DNA from: Methanothrix sp.
GTDB lineage: Archaea; Halobacteriota; Methanosarcinia; Methanotrichales; Methanotrichaceae
NCBI GenBank assembly: GCA_011620785.1
Contig: WOYM01000109.1
Coordinates: 1 to 12,715 of the forward strand
Direction: 5' to 3'
DNA length: 12,715 nucleotides
Positions 1 to 6,262 of this stretch are shown here, in pieces (position 1 is the stretch's first letter; each line of letters begins with the position of its first letter). Below the pieces are notes generated by a model, which saw only the letters and a program-made list of their open reading frames with translations, was not told the DNA's origin and did not search any database. Both the position numbers and the translations under genes were made by a program.

Positions 1-129
1 GTGGAGACTATGGGGATTTTAACCCGGGCGATGGAAGAGGTACAAAGGGAGCAGGAAGGATATTCCCCCAGCACAGAGGAGATCAGGCGGAGCAAAGAGC
101 ATCTGAGGAGAGTTCTGGATGAGCTCTGA
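1..129 (+). CDS. C-terminal end of an unidentified protein (5' truncated)
   Basis: The frame is open from base 1 and ends at TGA 127-129, giving 42 codons of what is probably a longer gene cut by the window edge. The visible peptide is charged and helix-prone, rich in Glu, Arg and Lys, ending RRVLDEL. It has no motif I recognise, so I give it no function. It runs tail-to-tail toward the HEAT-repeat gene, with only 20 bases between the two stop codons, which is normal for a convergent pair. A GTG occurs at base 1, but with no upstream sequence it cannot be judged as a start. The chance that this is a fortuitous open frame is real because it is so short. Confidence 0.42.
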   Translation: METMGILTRAMEEVQREQEGYSPSTEEIRRSKEHLRRVLDEL

Positions 130-149
130 ACAACATGGTGGGATCGGAG

Positions 150-1094
150 CTAGACCTCCTCTCCGAACACCTCCACCAGCGAATCCCGAGCCCTCTTCAT
201 CACTTCAGTGGGGCAGGTCTTGTAAGCCTTTTTCAGCGGCTCTATCGCCCTCTCGTCCCCGATCTCACCCAGGCTCCAGGCCGCCCAGGCTCTGATCTCC
301 TCGTCGTCCTGGCTGAACATGACCTCTATCAGAGCATCTAGGGCTTTGTCGTGGCCTATCTCCCCCAGAGCAGTCACGGCAGTATAGCGCACCTTCCATT
401 CTTTGTCCGGCAGAGCGGCAAGAGCTAGATCTGCGGCTCTCTCCCCTTTTATCTTTCCCAGGGACTTCAAGGCCTCGCAGCGTACATCCACCTCATCATC
501 CTTCAGGGCAAGAGTGAGGTATTCGATGACCTCTCCGCTGTTGACCTCTCCCATGTAGGCTGCCGCCCTTCGCCTAACCTCCGCACTCTCATCTGTAATC
601 AGCCGGGCCACATCTGGCAGGGAATGAACGTCGCCGATCTTCGCGAGGCCGGTCGTAGCCATCCCCCGGATCTCGGGATCGTCATAGCTCAGAAGATCTC
701 TGAAGGCCTCTGCAGCCTTAAGAGAGCGGAGGGCCATAGCCGCCCTCAAGCGCACATCCCTGGAGCCGTCTCTCTTCATAGCTAAAACCAGAGGCTGCAC
801 TGCCTCCTGATTGCCCAGTGCCTCCAGTGCGGCTGCGCTCCATTCGCGAACTACATGATCCGGATCGCTAAGAAGGGCATAGCATAGGGGCTTCGTCGCC
901 CTGGCAGATCCCGTCTTGCCCAAGATCCAGGCGGACTTGTAGCGCAGGTCGGAGAACTCGCCCTTCTCCAGGGCTTCAGCTACGGCATCCACCGCTTCCT
1001 CGCCCAGGTTTGCCAGGGCCCATGCCGCTTTCTGACGTTCAAAATAGTCATCGCTCTGGCCGAGCTTCTTTATGAGTTCATGAGCCTTGTCCAT
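150..1094 (-). CDS. HEAT-repeat protein (PBS-lyase HEAT-like repeats)
   Basis: The 314-residue protein is almost entirely tandem helical repeats of about 30-32 residues, roughly ten of them. Each carries the HEAT signature of a D-x-x-V/I-R segment followed by an A-A-x-x-L-G/A helix (for example EVRRRAAAYMGEV, KVRYTAVTALGEIG, EIRAWAAWSLGEIG). This fits the PBS-lyase HEAT-like / HEAT_2 families, which form right-handed solenoids used as protein-binding scaffolds. There is no signal peptide or membrane segment, so it is probably cytoplasmic. The partner is unknown; similar proteins are common in methanogens without a defined role. The ATG at 1092-1094 is taken as the start. No Shine-Dalgarno is obvious, so a short-leader or leaderless transcript is possible. 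It is divergent from the radical SAM gene across 113 bases. Confidence 0.88.
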   Translation of the reverse strand: MDKAHELIKKLGQSDDYFERQKAAWALANLGEEAVDAVAEALEKGEFSDLRYKSAWILGKTGSARATKPLCYALLSDPDHVVREWSAAALEALGNQEAVQPLVLAMKRDGSRDVRLRAAMALRSLKAAEAFRDLLSYDDPEIRGMATTGLAKIGDVHSLPDVARLITDESAEVRRRAAAYMGEVNSGEVIEYLTLALKDDEVDVRCEALKSLGKIKGERAADLALAALPDKEWKVRYTAVTALGEIGHDKALDALIEVMFSQDDEEIRAWAAWSLGEIGDERAIEPLKKAYKTCPTEVMKRARDSLVEVFGEEV

Positions 1095-1207
1095 GCCGAT
1101 TCATGGGCAGCGCCGTCTATTAAGCTTTGTGCAAATAAAATTCAATTGCATGCAAATGTTTAAGCGTTAATGGACTTCTTCGGCAGAATTAGACAGGAAA
1201 AGAAAAC
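1095..1207. promoter_or_regulatory. Divergent promoter region, HEAT gene / radical SAM gene
   Basis: This AT-rich spacer must hold both promoters. For the minus-strand HEAT gene a TATA-like TTTTATTTG lies at about 1132-1140, which would put transcription start near 1110. For the plus-strand radical SAM gene TTTAAG at 1159-1164 is a candidate, start near 1188. Two TGCAAAT copies (1130-1136 and 1151-1157) lie 21 bases apart, about two helical turns. The second is part of a perfect palindrome TTGCATGCAA (1146-1155). These could be operator half-sites between the two promoters, but no regulator is identified. Confidence 0.4.
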
Positions 1208-2140
1208 ATGGGATATCTATTCGGACCTGTGCTCTCCCGCCGCTTGGGGCTATCCATGGGGGTGGACCTGCTCAGGCACAAGACCTGCAATCTGGACTGC
1301 GTCTACTGCGAGTTGGGCCGGACCGACTGCCTAACCTGCAGACGGGGACGGTTTGTCCCTCCGCAAAATGTGCTCAGGGAGATCAGAGAGAAGAGGAATG
1401 AGCCCTTCGACTACCTGACATTCGCCGGTTCGGGAGAGCCGACGTTGAGCCAGGACCTGGGACGGGCAGTGGCTTTTGCCAAAGAGACTGTCTCCCGTCC
1501 AGTGGCGGTGATCACAAACAGCACCCTTCTTACCAGCCCTGCAGTTCGAAAGGAGGTTGCCGCAGCGGATATCGTCCTTCCATCCCTTGATGCTGCCTCT
1601 GCAGGTGCCTTCCAGGCGATCAACCGGCCGGCCCAGGGCCTGAAGATCGAGGAGATAATTTGGGGCCTCAGGGAGTTTCGCCGGGAGTACTCGGGAGAGA
1701 TCTGGCTGGAGGTGATGCTGGTGGCTGGGATCAATGACCATGAGGCAGATCTCATAGCCCGAGCGGCGGAATCGACTGAGCCGGACAGAATCCAGCTGAA
1801 CACCGTGGTCAGGACTCCGGCAGAGCCGGTCCGACCCCTGGACGAGGAGGAGATGGTTCGAATGCTGGAGATCTTTCCGGGAGCGGAACTGATTCCCGAC
1901 TGGGACTGGAGGGTGCCGGTTGATATTCGCAATAAAATCCTGGAAAGCCTTAAGGACTCACTTTGCACCCTGGAGGAGATCTGCCGCCTTCATGACCTCG
2001 ATAATATCGATGCCATCAAATACTGCAAGATCCTGGAGCACGATGGTCTGATCAGCAGAAGAATCATTGAGGGAAAGCTCTGCTTTCAGAGTAGCATAAA
2101 AGGGATAGATAAAATTAAAAAAGATGGTTTCGATGACTGA
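1208..2140 (+). CDS. Radical SAM protein, COG0731-like, with C-terminal winged-helix-like region
   Basis: The 310-residue protein has the radical SAM cluster motif C-x3-C-x2-C (Cys27, Cys31, Cys34), whose cysteines bind the [4Fe-4S] cluster that cleaves S-adenosylmethionine. A GSGEPTL segment near residues 74-80 matches the family's GGEP motif that contacts the SAM amino group. Two further cysteines (41 and 44) follow closely. Residues about 240-300 look like a small winged-helix domain (TLEEICRLHDLDNIDAIKYC). The N-terminal FGPVLSRRLG pattern is typical of COG0731 Fe-S oxidoreductases, the wider group that includes the wyosine enzyme Taw1; a specific substrate cannot be assigned. ATG 1208 is the start, with a weak AGGAAAAG upstream. 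The stop overlaps the first codons of the decayed Mrp/NBP35 gene, so the two were probably an operon, perhaps linked through Fe-S cluster supply. Confidence 0.86.
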   Translation: MGYLFGPVLSRRLGLSMGVDLLRHKTCNLDCVYCELGRTDCLTCRRGRFVPPQNVLREIREKRNEPFDYLTFAGSGEPTLSQDLGRAVAFAKETVSRPVAVITNSTLLTSPAVRKEVAAADIVLPSLDAASAGAFQAINRPAQGLKIEEIIWGLREFRREYSGEIWLEVMLVAGINDHEADLIARAAESTEPDRIQLNTVVRTPAEPVRPLDEEEMVRMLEIFPGAELIPDWDWRVPVDIRNKILESLKDSLCTLEEICRLHDLDNIDAIKYCKILEHDGLISRRIIEGKLCFQSSIKGIDKIKKDGFDD

Positions 2141-2730
2141 GAAGAACGATAATTGCGAGACATGCTCAGAGAGAGGCACCTGCCCCAACCAGAATAGCAG
2201 CGAGCTAGTTACATGCGAAGTTGACCAGGGGAGCAGGACAAAACATAAGATCATCATCGCCAGCGGTAAGGGTTGAGTGGGCAAGAGCACAGTATATGTC
2301 AACATGGCCCGGGCCCTCTTGCTGGATGGATTCAAGGTTGGCATTCTGGACGCCGATATCACCGGCCCGAATATACCAAAGCTCCTGGGAATTGAGGATC
2401 AGAGTCTGGTGATGGGAGATGAGGGAATAAGACCGGCCGATGCCGGCGGCATCAAGGCGGCCTCCATGGCCCTCGTCCTCTCCAGCACCGACTCCCCTGT
2501 AGTCTGGGGGGTCCGATGAAGATGGCTGCCATCAACGGATCGATATCTTTCAGAGCGGCGGCGGGGAGAGAATGGCAGAGGAGATGAATGTGAGATTTCT
2601 GGGATCCATTCCCATTGATCCCCAGGTCTGCTCACTGGGCGATGCCGGCCAGACCTTCGTAGAGGGAGATACACCGGCCGCAGATATCTTCCGCCTCATT
2701 GTGGAACGGCTGAAAATCATCCTGAGATAG
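2133..2730 (+). pseudogene. mrp: Mrp/NBP35 (ApbC)-type P-loop Fe-S carrier ATPase, decayed
   Basis: The remains of a cytosolic Mrp/NBP35 ATPase, which carries Fe-S clusters to target proteins. The N-terminus has Cys8-x2-Cys11-x5-Cys17, like the N-terminal cluster site of Nbp35. The Walker A region should read SGKGGVGKST but the second Gly codon is TGA at 2274-2276. The same frame continues with VGKST, the LDADITGPNIPKLLG block and SPVVWG. At about 2508 one base is missing (TGG then GGGGTCC, where TGG-CGG-GGT-CCG would encode WRGP), and MKMAAI follows in the next frame. At about 2534-2541 the sequence jumps, again out of frame, to the family C-terminus (IDIFQSGGGERMAEEM, FLGSIPIDPQV, LGDAG) ending at TAG 2728-2730. 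The skipped part, roughly 70-80 codons by family comparison, would hold the DxPPGTGDE motif and the C-terminal CxxC. Three independent lesions make a functional product very unlikely. The start is ATG 2133 (ATG 2124 is also in frame), overlapping the radical SAM stop by 8 bases. Confidence 0.9.
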
Positions 2731-2758
2731 CTATTGCCTTGGGCTATGCTATTTCTTC

Positions 2759-2803
2759 AAAAAAATGGCTTTCACTCATATTAAATAGCAGGGAGCCAAA
2801 AAA
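2759..2803 (-). terminator. T-tract terminator(s) downstream of SAM synthetase
   Basis: On the minus strand, immediately past the SAM synthetase stop, there is a run of six T (2798-2803) and then one of seven T (2759-2765). Archaeal RNA polymerase terminates at such U-tracts without needing a hairpin. The stretch lies in the 84-base gap between the convergent mrp pseudogene and the SAM synthetase gene and contains no open frame of note. Confidence 0.4.
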
Positions 2804-2814
2804 TTGTTGAGATC

Positions 2815-4005
2815 TCAGTATGTGCTGAGCTCTCCCCGGAAGAGCATCTGCTGCAGCTTTGGTATACTCCCCAGCCAGTCGTCCAGAATCTCTGTGGCCC
2901 CATCCTGCAATGACTTTATGTCCACTCCTTCCTTGGAGACAATCTGCACGCTGGCGATATGGGGCTCGTCGATGGGCTTTCCGATCTGAGATAGGATCTT
3001 GATGTAGACCTCTTCGATTCCCTGGACCTCGGCAGCGATCTGTTTTGCCGCCTCGATGGACAGGAGGTTATAGATCTTTCCAACGTGGTTGATGGGGTTC
3101 TTTCCGCAGGTCGCCTCCAGACTCATGGGCCGGTTGGGGGTGATGAGGCCATTGGCCCGGTTGCCCCGGCCCACTGCACCGTCGTCTCCCATCTCAGCGG
3201 AGGTTCCAGTGACTGTGATGTAGACCGATCCCTCTTCGATGTTGTCCGCCACATTCATCTGGGCATTTACTTTGCGGGAGGTGAACTGCCTGGCGAACTC
3301 AATCACATGCTCCACAATATCCCTCTTCGTGTCTGCATACTCTTTCATGTTAGCCACATACCTGTCCACCAGGGCGCAGGCGATGGTGAGGTTGATCTCA
3401 TCTCCCTGGCGCATGCCCATGACTTTGATGTCCTCGCCGATGGCGGGAATGCTCTTCTTGAGATTCATGAGCTCTCGCTCAGTATTATAGACGATATTCT
3501 CCGTCTGGGAGAGAGGGGCATAGCCAACGCCAAAGGAGGTATCATTGGCGGAGGGGACCTTCCGACCGAAGACGTCGCGCAGATCAGAGGAGCCCATCCC
3601 TATCTTCGCATCGAGGATGACGTGGTTGTTGACATCCAAATTGGAGATGGACTCAACAAGGAGCTTGCGCGCCGCTTTGATGGCAATGGTGTCCACCGGG
3701 ATCTCCTCCTCCTTGAAGACTCTTGTGGCCCTGCCGGTGAGCAGAATATACAGCGGGCAGATGACCTCGCCGCCTCCAAATGCCGGTTTAGACCTTCCAG
3801 CCACTATCTGGGTTTTATCAGTGTTGTGGTGCAGCACCGCTCCAAATCTATCAAGGTACTCCTGGCATAGAGCCCGACTGATGGACTCTGCGAGGCCGTC
3901 TGCTACGCTGTCCGGATGGCCTATTCCCTTGCGCTCTACCAGCTCTATCTCCTGCTGCTCCAAAGGCATTTGATTGAGGCGTTCAACCTTGATGTTTCTC
4001 TTCAT
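2815..4005 (-). CDS. mat: S-adenosylmethionine synthetase, archaeal type
   Basis: This enzyme makes S-adenosylmethionine from methionine and ATP. The 396-residue protein matches the archaeal AdoMet synthetase family (PF01941/COG1812), which is about 400 residues long and diverges strongly from the bacterial enzyme. Visible family blocks are GIGHPDSVADG (from about residue 27), HNTDKTQIVAGRSKPAFGGG (60-79), the long central domain with GMRQGDEINLT, and GDDGAVGRGNRANGLITPNR near residue 270. The frame is open to an ATG at 4038, but I choose ATG 4003-4005. It has a good ribosome site (GAGG, complement of 4013-4016) seven bases upstream, and its product starts MKRNIKVE as archaeal homologues do. 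It is monocistronic by layout, with its own promoter and T-tracts. The product would feed SAM-dependent enzymes such as the radical SAM protein nearby, though that is a general link. Confidence 0.96.
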   Translation of the reverse strand: MKRNIKVERLNQMPLEQQEIELVERKGIGHPDSVADGLAESISRALCQEYLDRFGAVLHHNTDKTQIVAGRSKPAFGGGEVICPLYILLTGRATRVFKEEEIPVDTIAIKAARKLLVESISNLDVNNHVILDAKIGMGSSDLRDVFGRKVPSANDTSFGVGYAPLSQTENIVYNTERELMNLKKSIPAIGEDIKVMGMRQGDEINLTIACALVDRYVANMKEYADTKRDIVEHVIEFARQFTSRKVNAQMNVADNIEEGSVYITVTGTSAEMGDDGAVGRGNRANGLITPNRPMSLEATCGKNPINHVGKIYNLLSIEAAKQIAAEVQGIEEVYIKILSQIGKPIDEPHIASVQIVSKEGVDIKSLQDGATEILDDWLGSIPKLQQMLFRGELSTY

Positions 4006-4069
4006 GTCATTTCCTCTTAAGGCAGTTCCACAAAACAAAGAAGTGCAATGTCATATTAATGCTTTGCAC
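4006..4069 (-). promoter_or_regulatory. mat: Promoter and ribosome site of SAM synthetase
   Basis: Reading the minus strand, a TATA-like TTAATATG (4051-4058) is followed about 25 bases later by a likely start near 4029, then the ribosome site at 4013-4016 and ATG 4005. The TATA element lies inside a 6-base inverted repeat GTGCAA (4043-4048) / TTGCAC (4064-4069), a plausible operator position. The rest of the gap up to 4137 shows nothing I can assign. Confidence 0.4.
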
Positions 4070-4137
4070 TGCAGCCCAATTGGAAAATAAGCCCAAAGGC
4101 GAGATGGAGGAGGTGGCCCCTATCCCCTGGCTTTGGC

Positions 4138-4860
4138 TTACTGAGTCAGGCCCACCTGCCACTTGAGCATTCTCTCCTCCACAACATAGCGGAAGGTACG
4201 ATCTATAGCAAGGCCCAGGAGACCCAGGACAATCATGTACATGAACACCTCGTCCATCCGGTAGTGGCCATAAGAGTCCCAGATCTTGAACCCCAGGCCA
4301 TTCTTGCTGACCCCGAACATCTCGGCGGCGACAAGGCACATCCAGGCAATTCCCATGGCAATCCTTATGCCTGCTGCAATGGAGGGCAGAGAGTAGGGCA
4401 GAGCAACATACCTGATCAGATCGAGATCTTTGGTTGCACCCAGAACCTTTGCTGACTCGACATACACCCGGGGAAGGCTCTTGAAGCCCATGTAGGTGTT
4501 GGTCAATATGGGAAACACAGCCCCGATGAAGATGATGAATCCTGCTGCAGTATTGGTAATGCCAAACCAGATGATGGCAAATGGGATCCAGGCCAGTGGC
4601 GGTATGGGGCGCAGTATCTCCACGATTGGGTCCAAAATGTTGTCCAGAAACTTAAACCATCCCATTATCATTCCAATGGGAAGGGCAATTAATAGACCGC
4701 CCGCCATGCCTATGGCGAAATGAAGTGCGCTGACTGGCAGGTCATCGGAGAGAATAGACCGCCAGTTTTCCATAAAGGCAAAAACAACCTGGGAGAAGCT
4801 GGGCAGAATCAATCTGTCACCAATGAGAAATGCTGCCGTCTCCCAGAGAGCAATCAACAT
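4138..4860 (-). CDS. ABC transporter permease, sulfonate/nitrate/taurine type
   Basis: A membrane subunit of a SsuC/TauC-like importer (BPD_transp_1 family). From ATG 4860 it is 240 residues with about five to six hydrophobic segments. The cytoplasmic EAA loop that docks the ATPase is clear: SAKVLGATKDLDLIRYVALP near residues 135-160. LRPIPPLAWIPFAIIWFG is also typical of this family. The coordinates use the only canonical start. However, the same frame runs upstream for 24 more codons to a CTG at 4930-4932. That CTG follows an AGGGTGA ribosome site by six bases and lies one base after the binding-protein stop. Counting from it gives 264 residues, close to the usual length, and completes the first membrane helix (IPVLSIF before MLIALWE). 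So the true start is probably CTG 4932, or the original start has mutated. No ATPase gene lies beside it. Confidence 0.9.
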   Translation of the reverse strand: MLIALWETAAFLIGDRLILPSFSQVVFAFMENWRSILSDDLPVSALHFAIGMAGGLLIALPIGMIMGWFKFLDNILDPIVEILRPIPPLAWIPFAIIWFGITNTAAGFIIFIGAVFPILTNTYMGFKSLPRVYVESAKVLGATKDLDLIRYVALPYSLPSIAAGIRIAMGIAWMCLVAAEMFGVSKNGLGFKIWDSYGHYRMDEVFMYMIVLGLLGLAIDRTFRYVVEERMLKWQVGLTQ

Positions 4861-4933
4861 AAAAATGGAAAGGACAGGAATGCCCTGGTCTCTCAGGACA
4901 CGCGAGATCCTGCTCCCACTAGCTTTTCTCAGT

Positions 4934-5950
4934 TCAGCTCACCCTCTCGTAGAAGCTGGTATCGAAGAGATCTTCCTCTGTCAGCTCCCTTTGAGTATAA
5001 TTCATCTCATAGTCGACTCTTGCATATTCTACCGTTGAGGGTATTTGCAGATTTGGATCGCTGACCCACTCGCCGTCCCAGTTCTCAATGGAATGCTCAA
5101 TTTCAGTGATATTTGCATTGGTCTTTCTGGAATAGATCTCAGCGGCCTCTTTCGGATGAGTATTGATGTACTCTGTCGCTTTTATATGGGTCTTTATGAT
5201 CTGCTCAACCAGTTCGGGCTGCTCTCGGATGAGCTTGTCTGTGACCACCAGACTGCAGCAAGCGTGGTCCGGCCACATCTCGCCTGATGCCACCACCACC
5301 TTGCCCTTGCCATTCAGTTCCACAATGGATGGTGATGGATGGGGCAGGAAGATTCCATCTATTCTGCCTGCAGAGAGAGCGCTCATAGCAGGTCCTGGGT
5401 CCATGGCTTTGATATCCACTTCTGAGACTTCAACTCCATTATCCGTAAGCCACTTCTTCATTACAGTGTCCTGAATTGACCCGGGCGGGAATGTGCCTAT
5501 GGAGAGGCCTTCCAGGGATTCCGGTCCGCTGTAGGCCAAGTCTGGCCGGACAACCAGATCAGAACCCTTGATGTTGACTGCGGCCACTATCTTGGCCGGA
5601 AGTCCTGCAGATATGGCTGAAATGGGCGGAGCCGTTCCGACGTATGCAATATCCAGCTCTCCTGCGACCATGGCTTGCATCTCCGGAACTCCTGTGGGAA
5701 ACTCAAACTCTTTGATCTCAGTTATGCCAAAGGGCGAAAGGTCCTCCGCCCACCAGCCCATCTCAGAGGCAACCATCTCGGCAATCTGATGGGTGCTGGG
5801 CTGGTAGCCAATGCGCAGGGTGGTAATTCCTGCGGAATTCTCTGTGAGATTAGTGCTTTCGGTCTTCTCAGGAGGGGATATGCAGCCCAAGGTTAGTACC
5901 ACCACTGCTGCCAGGGTGGCTATCAACACGAATTTCCTCAATGCGATCAC
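4934..5950 (-). CDS. ABC transporter substrate-binding lipoprotein, sulfonate/nitrate/taurine type
   Basis: The extracellular binding component of the importer, 338 residues. It opens with a positively charged start and hydrophobic stretch (residues 5-22) ending LTLGC, so Cys23 is a probable lipid-anchor site, followed by a Ser/Thr/Asn-rich linker. The mature part is a SsuA/TauA/NMT1-type fold: TLRIGYQPSTHQ, a GELDIAYVGTAPPISAISAG block near residues 97-116, then LSIGTFPPGSIQDTVMKKWL and AGRIDGIFLPHPSPS. The last blocks are the usual two-lobe ligand-cleft segments. The ligand cannot be read from sequence; sulfonates, taurine, nitrate and thiamine precursors are all used by relatives. The start is GTG 5948-5950, with no strong ribosome site. 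It is the first gene of a two-gene unit with the permease and is divergent from comF. Confidence 0.9.
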   Translation of the reverse strand: MIALRKFVLIATLAAVVVLTLGCISPPEKTESTNLTENSAGITTLRIGYQPSTHQIAEMVASEMGWWAEDLSPFGITEIKEFEFPTGVPEMQAMVAGELDIAYVGTAPPISAISAGLPAKIVAAVNIKGSDLVVRPDLAYSGPESLEGLSIGTFPPGSIQDTVMKKWLTDNGVEVSEVDIKAMDPGPAMSALSAGRIDGIFLPHPSPSIVELNGKGKVVVASGEMWPDHACCSLVVTDKLIREQPELVEQIIKTHIKATEYINTHPKEAAEIYSRKTNANITEIEHSIENWDGEWVSDPNLQIPSTVEYARVDYEMNYTQRELTEEDLFDTSFYERVS

Positions 5951-5979
5951 CTATACCGATCTAACCTGCTTAAACCGTC

Positions 5980-6010
5980 TATGTCTACCTATGCCTACCT
6001 AACTGTACCT
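5980..6010 (-). repeat. Three phased 10-base direct repeats
   Basis: On the plus strand the units read ATGTCTACCT, ATGCCTACCT and AACTGTACCT, head to tail with exact 10-base spacing. The first two differ at one base, and the third matches at seven of ten. They lie where transcription of the binding-protein gene would start if the TATA element is at 6014-6020. One repeat per helical turn would present the same face to a bound protein, so an operator is a reasonable reading. Confidence 0.5.
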
Positions 6011-6013
6011 TGA

Positions 6014-6053
6014 TTATACCGACTTATGGACATCTGGGGAAAGATCGGTATAA
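6014..6053. repeat. Inverted repeat TTATACCGAC / ATCGGTATAA
   Basis: The arms are 6014-6023 and 6044-6053, matching at nine of ten positions with 20 bases between. A third copy, TATACCGAT, lies at 5952-5960, just before the GTG of the binding-protein gene. Each arm includes a GGTATA(A) that could serve as a TATA element in the opposite direction, so the symmetry may mark two face-to-face promoters, a regulator site, or both. Confidence 0.5.
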
Positions 6054-6262
6054 AGCATTTTCCGGTCATGCTACAGCAATTTCCCCATCTGGACAACTGA
6101 GTGGACATATACTACAAAATGGCCAAAGAATGAGGGGACAATCGGCAGATTGAAAGGGAAATGCGATTAATTAAATGGTATGTATGCAAGGAACACCGTT
6201 CGAGCATCCCAGGCGAGCAGGCCAGACAAGGAGAGCGGCAAAGAAGGTCGCGCAGGTGAAGG

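Larger units (their letters stand above)
5951..6262. promoter_or_regulatory. Divergent control region between the binding-protein gene and comF
   Basis: These 312 bases contain no convincing gene. On the minus strand GGTATAA (6014-6020) is the best TATA candidate for the binding-protein gene, start near 5990. Downstream of it are three imperfect 10-base direct repeats (5981-5990, 5991-6000, 6001-6010). The TATA segment is one arm of an inverted repeat whose other arm is ATCGGTATAA (6044-6053). For comF, CATATAC (6105-6111) and the AT-rich TTAATTAAAT (6167-6176) are candidate elements. TGGACAT occurs at 6027-6033 and 6102-6108, with related GGACA at 6091-6095 and 6136-6140. An 8-base inverted pair TGGGGAAA (6035-6042) / TTTCCCCA (6080-6087) is also present. 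The comF ribosome site GGTGA is at 6255-6259. Confidence 0.5.

Noticed and set aside
1411..1968. 185-codon Ser/Arg-rich frame opposite the radical SAM gene
   Set aside because: Low-complexity antisense reading of a well-supported gene.
2274..2276. TGA in the Walker A motif as a recoded (selenocysteine) codon
   Set aside because: The conserved residue is glycine, no selenoprotein of this family is known, and the same gene carries a separate frameshift and a large deletion, so decay explains it better.
3085..3870. 261-codon open frame opposite the SAM synthetase gene
   Set aside because: It is antisense to a strongly supported conserved enzyme, has His/Gly/Val-rich composition typical of a mirrored coding frame, and no domain I recognise.
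4006..4038. Longer start for SAM synthetase at ATG 4038
   Set aside because: The extra 11 residues do not match the family N-terminus, and the good ribosome site at 4013-4016 serves ATG 4005.
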